From Candidatus Zixiibacteriota bacterium (GTDB taxonomy: Bacteria > Zixibacteria > MSB-5A5 > WJJR01), in NCBI GenBank assembly GCA_036397555.1, contig DASWIS010000028.1, positions 1-64,000 on the forward strand: a stretch of DNA of 64,000 nucleotides, written 5' to 3'. The translations under genes were made by a program, and so were the position numbers. This document shows positions 59,733 through 64,000 of this stretch, piece by piece (within the stretch, counting starts at the first letter, position 1; every line of letters starts with the position of its first letter). The notes beneath the pieces are model-generated. The model was not told where the DNA came from. It ran no database searches and saw only the letters and a program-made list of their open reading frames with translations.

Positions 59733-61640
59733 ATGTCTGAAAGCACCACCGATCACCCCCTGCTGGAGCGCCTGTCGCACGGTCCGCTTTTGGCCGATGG
59801 CGGCATGGGCACCATGCTCTACGAACGCGGCGTCTCGTTCGAGCACTGCTTCGACGAGCTGAATCTCTCCCGACGCGACCTTGTTCGCTCGTTGCACGAG
59901 GACTACATCGCTTCCGGTGCCCGACTCATCACGACAAACACATTCGGCGGCAATCGGGTCCGGCTGGCGCGTCACGGCTTCGAGGACAAAGTTCGCGATG
60001 TCAACTTCGCCGGCGCAAAGCTGGCCCGCGAAGCCCGTGAAATCGTCGGCAGCGACGCGCTGGTCATGGGTTCGATCGGTCCCCTGGGGCAACGGCTCGC
60101 TCCGTTGGGCTCGGTGACCATCCGTGAGGCGCAGGAAATCTTCTCGCAACAGGCCGCCGCGCTGCTGGAGGGGGGGGTCGATCTCTTCATCTTCGAGACG
60201 ATGTCGGACCTCGATGAAATCACAGCCGCGGTCCATGCTGTCCGCGAACTGACGCGCGATGTTCCGATCATCGCCTCGATGACGTTCACCGATGCCGGCA
60301 CCACGCTCACCGGAAAATCGCCCCGCGAAGTCGTGGAGCACTTGCAGGGACTGGCGGTGGATGTCATCGGCGCCAACTGTTCCGTCGGGCCGCAGGGAAT
60401 GCTCGAGGTGCTGCACAGCATGTCGGCTGTGGCGGGGCGTCCATTGGCAGCGATGCCCAATGCCGGGATGCCGCAGTTGGTCGACGGCCGGTTTGTATAC
60501 ACTGCCGGTCCGGAGTATTTCGCGTCATTTGTCGGACCGTTCCTGGCCAGTGGCGCGCGCATCATCGGCGGCTGCTGCGGTACCACGCCCCAGCACATCG
60601 CGGCGATGGCGCAGGCGCTGCGCCATTGGGAGACACGCTCGCGCGACACCGCGCCGCATGTGTCCATTGCGATTTCCGAGCGGGATGAGCCGCCGGAGCC
60701 GCAGCGTGATCATCGTCGCTCGGGTTTCTGCCGCAACCTTAGACGGCGCTTTCAGATTTCCGTCGAGCTGGATCCGCCGAAGGGAACCAATCCCCGCAAG
60801 GTGATCGAGGGCGCGCGATTGTGTCTGAGCCGGGGCGCCGACGCGGTCAACATCGGCGATTCACCGATGGCGCGCGTTCGCATGAGCGCCATCGCCACCG
60901 CCGCGCTCATCGAACGCGAAGTCGGCATCGAGACGATCCTGCATTTCTGCTGCCGCGACCGCAATTTGATGGGGATTCAGTCCGATCTGATCGGCGCGCA
61001 TGCGCTCGGCGTGCGCAATGTGCTGGCGATCACGGGCGATCCGCCGTCGGTCGGCGACTACCCGCATATCACCGGCGTCTACGATGTCGACTCGATCGGA
61101 CTGGTGCGCATCCTGCAGGCGATGAACGAAGGCGCCGATTTTGCCGGCGCCTCGATCGGCCATGCCACCGATTTCTGCATTGGCGTGGCGCTCAATCCGG
61201 TCGCCGATAATCTGGAGTCCGAAATCAAACGGTTTCGTCGCAAAGTCGAAGCAGGCGCGCATTACGCGTTCACGCAGCCGTTGTATCGTATCGAACCGTT
61301 GCAGCGATGCCTCGATGCCATAGGCGATGTCCGCATTCCGATCTTTCTGGGACTGCTGCCCCTGATGTCGTTTCGTCACGCCAACTTCATGCATCATGAA
61401 GTTCCGGGGGTCGTGGTCCCTGAAGAAGACCTTCGCAGTATCGAAAAAGCAGGGGACAGGGGAGCCGAACTGGGGATCGAGATCTGCCGGTCTCTGCTGG
61501 AAACAGCGCGGTCATTGGTTGACGGCGTGTACCTCATGCCGTCATTCGGCCGCTACGAAACCTGTCTGCGCGTGATCGAGGGTTTCGTCGAGCCGAATGC
61601 CGTTCCCGATGAGATTATCGAGGATCGGATACGGGCGTAG
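59733..61640 (+). CDS. Bifunctional homocysteine S-methyltransferase / methylenetetrahydrofolate reductase
   Basis: A 635-residue fusion. Residues about 10-300 are a MetH-type homocysteine-binding barrel (LADGGMGTML, LITTNTFGGNRVRL) with the zinc cysteines in GANCSVGP (C216) and GGCCGTTP (C281, C282). Residues about 338-635 are an MTHFR barrel (FQISVELDPPKGTNP, NIGDSPMARVRMSA, LAITGDPPSVGDYPH, GGASIGHATD-like ASIGHATDFCIGVALNP). Such fusions (YitJ-type) produce methyl-folate and carry a homocysteine methyl-acceptor site. With the MetE-core gene upstream this makes a compact methionine module. No cobalamin-binding MetH domain is encoded here. Confidence 0.93.
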   Translation: MSESTTDHPLLERLSHGPLLADGGMGTMLYERGVSFEHCFDELNLSRRDLVRSLHEDYIASGARLITTNTFGGNRVRLARHGFEDKVRDVNFAGAKLAREAREIVGSDALVMGSIGPLGQRLAPLGSVTIREAQEIFSQQAAALLEGGVDLFIFETMSDLDEITAAVHAVRELTRDVPIIASMTFTDAGTTLTGKSPREVVEHLQGLAVDVIGANCSVGPQGMLEVLHSMSAVAGRPLAAMPNAGMPQLVDGRFVYTAGPEYFASFVGPFLASGARIIGGCCGTTPQHIAAMAQALRHWETRSRDTAPHVSIAISERDEPPEPQRDHRRSGFCRNLRRRFQISVELDPPKGTNPRKVIEGARLCLSRGADAVNIGDSPMARVRMSAIATAALIEREVGIETILHFCCRDRNLMGIQSDLIGAHALGVRNVLAITGDPPSVGDYPHITGVYDVDSIGLVRILQAMNEGADFAGASIGHATDFCIGVALNPVADNLESEIKRFRRKVEAGAHYAFTQPLYRIEPLQRCLDAIGDVRIPIFLGLLPLMSFRHANFMHHEVPGVVVPEEDLRSIEKAGDRGAELGIEICRSLLETARSLVDGVYLMPSFGRYETCLRVIEGFVEPNAVPDEIIEDRIRA

Positions 61641-61646
61641 GGCCGC

Positions 61647-63209
61647 TCAAAGTGCCATCAATTGCGTGCGATTGTCCTTGGGTTTGCTGCGCGGCGCCCT
61701 TTTGAATGTCCGGTTGGTGGCGACGGGATAATCGATGCCTTTGCCCGCCAGCAGGTCCTGGATCGTGAGAACTTGCAGCACCGGATGTTTGGTGCCCCAC
61801 GGCGAACTGTAGATTCCTGCCCCGGCGGCCTCTGAGCGCATCGGCCGCGTGGGCTCTTCCAATGTGATTAACACACCAATCGCCGCCTTTTCACGTTCAA
61901 TCACTCCGCGTATATCGCGCACGTCTTTCACCGAAACACCGCCGCTCTTTACGGACAGCACAATCTGCTTGGTGCTGCCCTTGGCTCCTTCGTCATGGAA
62001 GTAGAGACGACCATCGATTCCCTGATCCGCGCCCTTCTTCTGTTCAGCGGGCCGAGCCCCGACAAGACCCAACGCCCACCACTGGAATTGGAATCTATCA
62101 GAAGCTGCTAAAGTTTGGGCATCCGGAAGGGAAGTCGGTTCGCCGATGATTTTGTACTTGGCCTCATCTCCGAATGCGTCCTTGAGCCGATGACGAATGA
62201 GGGTGATTGCCAGATGCGTGACATCGATTCCGATCCAGCGGCGATTGAGCCGTTGCGCGGCGGCGATCGTCGTGCCGCAGCCGCAGAACGGATCGAGCAC
62301 CAGATCGCCCTCGTTGCTGCTGGCCGAGAGGATGCGCTCCAACAGCGCTTCGGGCTTTTGGGTGGGGTAGCCAAGGCGTTCCTTGGCGACCGGGTTGATC
62401 ATGTTAATGTCCACCCAAATGTCATCGATTTGCCTGAATCCGGGGCTCTCATCCAGGTACTGTTTATAAGAGAACTTTGCACCTTCCTCGATGGGTTCGA
62501 TGAGGCGATTTTCGGCACGAAGACGCTCAAGCGTCGGCTCACTGTAAGTTTTCAGGAGCGTCTTTCGATAGAGCCCCCTGTCATCCTTCCACTTGAATCG
62601 TTCCAAATACTCCTGTGAGTAGGGCACAGTGGGTGCATTCCATATCCAGTCCGCATCTTTCGAGTAGAAGTAGATGACATCGTGGCTTCTGGGCAGTTGT
62701 CGCGCCCTCGCTTTGCTGCTGCCGGAAAATGGTGTCCTCCTCCAGACTATCTCGTTCCGGAACGCAGTGGGTCCAAACACCGCATCCAACAACAGCTTCA
62801 AATAATGGCTCGCCGTCGGGTCGCAGTGCAAATAGATGCTGCCCGACGGTCTCAACACACGACGAAGTTCAACCAAGCGCGGCGCCATCATCGACAAGTA
62901 CGCCAGCATATCGGAATTGCCGAGGAGCGCGCGAAACCCCTGCATGGCCAGCGACACGCGACACCCGGACTCGACCGTTTCCTGATAAGTCCGGGCGGCC
63001 GCCTCGTCCCAGCGCCATGTATCCTCAAATGCTTTGATCTGCGATGCGGAGCGCGTGCCGTCCTGCTCGCGGAACAGCACATTGTAGTCCTGCGCGCTGT
63101 TGAATGGGGGGTCAAGATAGATCAGATCGACCGACTCATCAGCGATGTAACGGCGCAGGACATCCAAATTATCGCCGTAATAGAGCGTGTTTTCGGTACC
63201 GGGTTCCAT
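61647..63209 (-). CDS. DNA methyltransferase (N4/N6, beta-class order) fused to an Mrr-like nuclease domain
   Basis: A 520-residue protein. Catalytic motif IV is LIYLDPPFNS (D35 on the longer numbering, near the N-terminus), and the AdoMet motif LDPFCGCGTTIAAA (about 308-321) follows, i.e. the beta-class order of amino-methyltransferases (adenine-N6 or cytosine-N4). After about residue 375 comes a second domain, FQFQWWALGLVGARP, then KKGADQGIDGRLYF and QIVLSVKSGGVSVKDVRDIR. This matches the Mrr/PD-(D/E)xK layout with D401 and S-x-K423 (Ser in place of Glu/Gln). Methylation and cleavage may be combined in one chain. ATG 63209 is preferred to TTG 63215. The target sequence is unknown. Confidence 0.88.
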   Translation of the reverse strand: MEPGTENTLYYGDNLDVLRRYIADESVDLIYLDPPFNSAQDYNVLFREQDGTRSASQIKAFEDTWRWDEAAARTYQETVESGCRVSLAMQGFRALLGNSDMLAYLSMMAPRLVELRRVLRPSGSIYLHCDPTASHYLKLLLDAVFGPTAFRNEIVWRRTPFSGSSKARARQLPRSHDVIYFYSKDADWIWNAPTVPYSQEYLERFKWKDDRGLYRKTLLKTYSEPTLERLRAENRLIEPIEEGAKFSYKQYLDESPGFRQIDDIWVDINMINPVAKERLGYPTQKPEALLERILSASSNEGDLVLDPFCGCGTTIAAAQRLNRRWIGIDVTHLAITLIRHRLKDAFGDEAKYKIIGEPTSLPDAQTLAASDRFQFQWWALGLVGARPAEQKKGADQGIDGRLYFHDEGAKGSTKQIVLSVKSGGVSVKDVRDIRGVIEREKAAIGVLITLEEPTRPMRSEAAGAGIYSSPWGTKHPVLQVLTIQDLLAGKGIDYPVATNRTFKRAPRSKPKDNRTQLMAL

Positions 63210-63259
63210 AGGCAAGACTCAAAGAACCACCGCAGCGGTTCGGTTGCAAGGCGCTTCCG

Positions 63260-63826
63260 TTAGAGACGTGATGGAACTTTCCTTGAAGACTTCGGCATGA
63301 TCCCCTCGCCCGGAATCGCCGCCCTCTCCAATTCCAACAGCGCCCGCTTGAGATTCACGCCGCCGCCGAATCCGCCCAGCGTGCCATCGGAGCGCAGCAC
63401 CCGATGGCAGGGGACAACGATGGGAAACGGATTCTTTCCCATCGCCTGACCGACCGCGCGGGCCGCGCCCGGTGAACCGGCGCGTCGGGCAATCTCGCCA
63501 TACGACAGAGTCTGTCCATGGGGTATACGCGCGCAGATCTGCAGCGCCTTGCGGTCGAACCCGTTGAGTCGCGACCAGTCGATCTTCAGATCGAATGATT
63601 GTCGCAGACCGTCAAAGTACTCGCGCAGCGCCCGGCGCGTTGCCGATGTACCGCGTTCATCGAGGACCGCGCTGACCCCATCGGCGGCGAGATGTTCAAG
63701 AAAGTGTGTCTTGCTCGAATCAAATTCGATGCGCCACAATCCGCGGTCGCTCTCGGCGTACCAGACTTCGCCGACATCCCGTGTTGTGATGTGCCCGTAA
63801 CGGACGTGCTCGCTGGTCTTCGCCAT
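63260..63826 (-). CDS. ogt: Methylated-DNA-protein-cysteine methyltransferase
   Basis: A 188-residue suicide repair protein that takes alkyl groups from O6-alkylguanine. The acceptor motif is IVVPCHRVLRSDGTLGGFGG, and the DNA-binding helix-turn-helix region is GQTLSYGEIARRAGSPGAAR with the Asn of GKNPFP before the cysteine loop. An N-terminal domain of about 90 residues is present. ATG 63826 has GGAGGGAAG in front. It precedes the methyltransferase-nuclease gene by 50 bases on the same strand. They may share a promoter in 63827-63900, although the functional connection is unclear. Confidence 0.95.
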   Translation of the reverse strand: MAKTSEHVRYGHITTRDVGEVWYAESDRGLWRIEFDSSKTHFLEHLAADGVSAVLDERGTSATRRALREYFDGLRQSFDLKIDWSRLNGFDRKALQICARIPHGQTLSYGEIARRAGSPGAARAVGQAMGKNPFPIVVPCHRVLRSDGTLGGFGGGVNLKRALLELERAAIPGEGIMPKSSRKVPSRL

Positions 63827-64000
63827 ATCGCTTCCCTCCTGATCGAATCAGCCGATGACAGATTATAGGCGGAAATGTCGCCGATCTATCACTTTGTTGG
63901 ATTGTGCTTGCGGCCCGGCGGCATGATGGTACTTTGACAGTCGTGATTCCGGCACCGCTTCGCTCCGAATCATCATGACCGAACTGATCAAACGGGAGAC
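63827..64000. other. Window-end intergenic stretch
   Basis: No complete gene is visible. A CTTCGCTCCGAATCATCATGAC string at 63957-63978 recalls the arm of the MITE-like repeats. An ATG at 63975 opens a frame to the window edge that is too short to judge. The ogt promoter should lie in the AT-richer part at 63850-63900. Confidence 0.4.

Overview
This window is high-GC (about 60%) chromosomal DNA from an uncultured-type, probably Gram-negative bacterium. The best lineage guess is the FCB/Zixibacteria-like group, and it is an inference. It rests on secreted proteins ending in paired dockerin-like EF-hand repeats of the form 'NVFDVVxxVDVAFR', a LapA/LapB pair, minor type IV pilins and a three-subunit succinate dehydrogenase. 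No rRNA or ribosomal protein gene is present to settle taxonomy.

Left part (1-12.7 kb): the end of an IS3-like element interrupts a small gene downstream of lapB. Then follow lapA, tRNA-Arg(CCG), and a + strand run of glycosyltransferase, leucyl aminopeptidase and HAD phosphatase genes. After these come a minor-pilin operon (pilV-pilW-pilX, minus strand), a 305-bp tandem non-coding repeat, purF (whose only in-frame start seems to be AUU), a DUF2231 membrane protein and a GAF-plus-DHp protein without an ATPase domain.

Centre-left (12.7-31.5 kb): a seven-gene minus-strand array of exported proteins fills almost 19 kb. Six are paralogous beta-propeller (BNR/Asp-box) proteins in a long (about 1,110 aa) and a short (about 650 aa) form. 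The seventh is a parallel beta-helix protein. All end in the same Cys-flanked double dockerin-like module. The same module ends a zinc carboxypeptidase at 48.1-50.4 kb, and a small exported protein at 51.1 kb resembles a cohesin-type beta-sandwich. Together they may be an extracellular cohesin-dockerin-type assembly.

Centre-right (32-45 kb): pgsA, a molybdenum hydroxylase of the aldehyde oxidoreductase type, a lipoprotein, an amidohydrolase and a ZIP metal transporter. Next comes a low-GC island with a reverse transcriptase (FIDD active site, maturase-like thumb) and a duplicated 120-bp block upstream of it. Then mtnA, the sdhC-sdhA-sdhB operon and a basic ribbon-helix-helix-like protein.

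Right part (45-64 kb): an M1 peptidase, the M14 carboxypeptidase, moaC (molybdenum cofactor, matching the Mo hydroxylase), the cohesin-like protein, a DUF2723 membrane protein, an NtrB-like sensor kinase and aroC. A methionine/one-carbon block follows: two MetE-core paralogues, of which only one keeps the zinc ligands, and a fused homocysteine methyltransferase-methylenetetrahydrofolate reductase. The window ends with a DNA methyltransferase fused to an Mrr-like nuclease domain and ogt. Intergenic gaps carry several families of short palindromic or MITE-like repeats.
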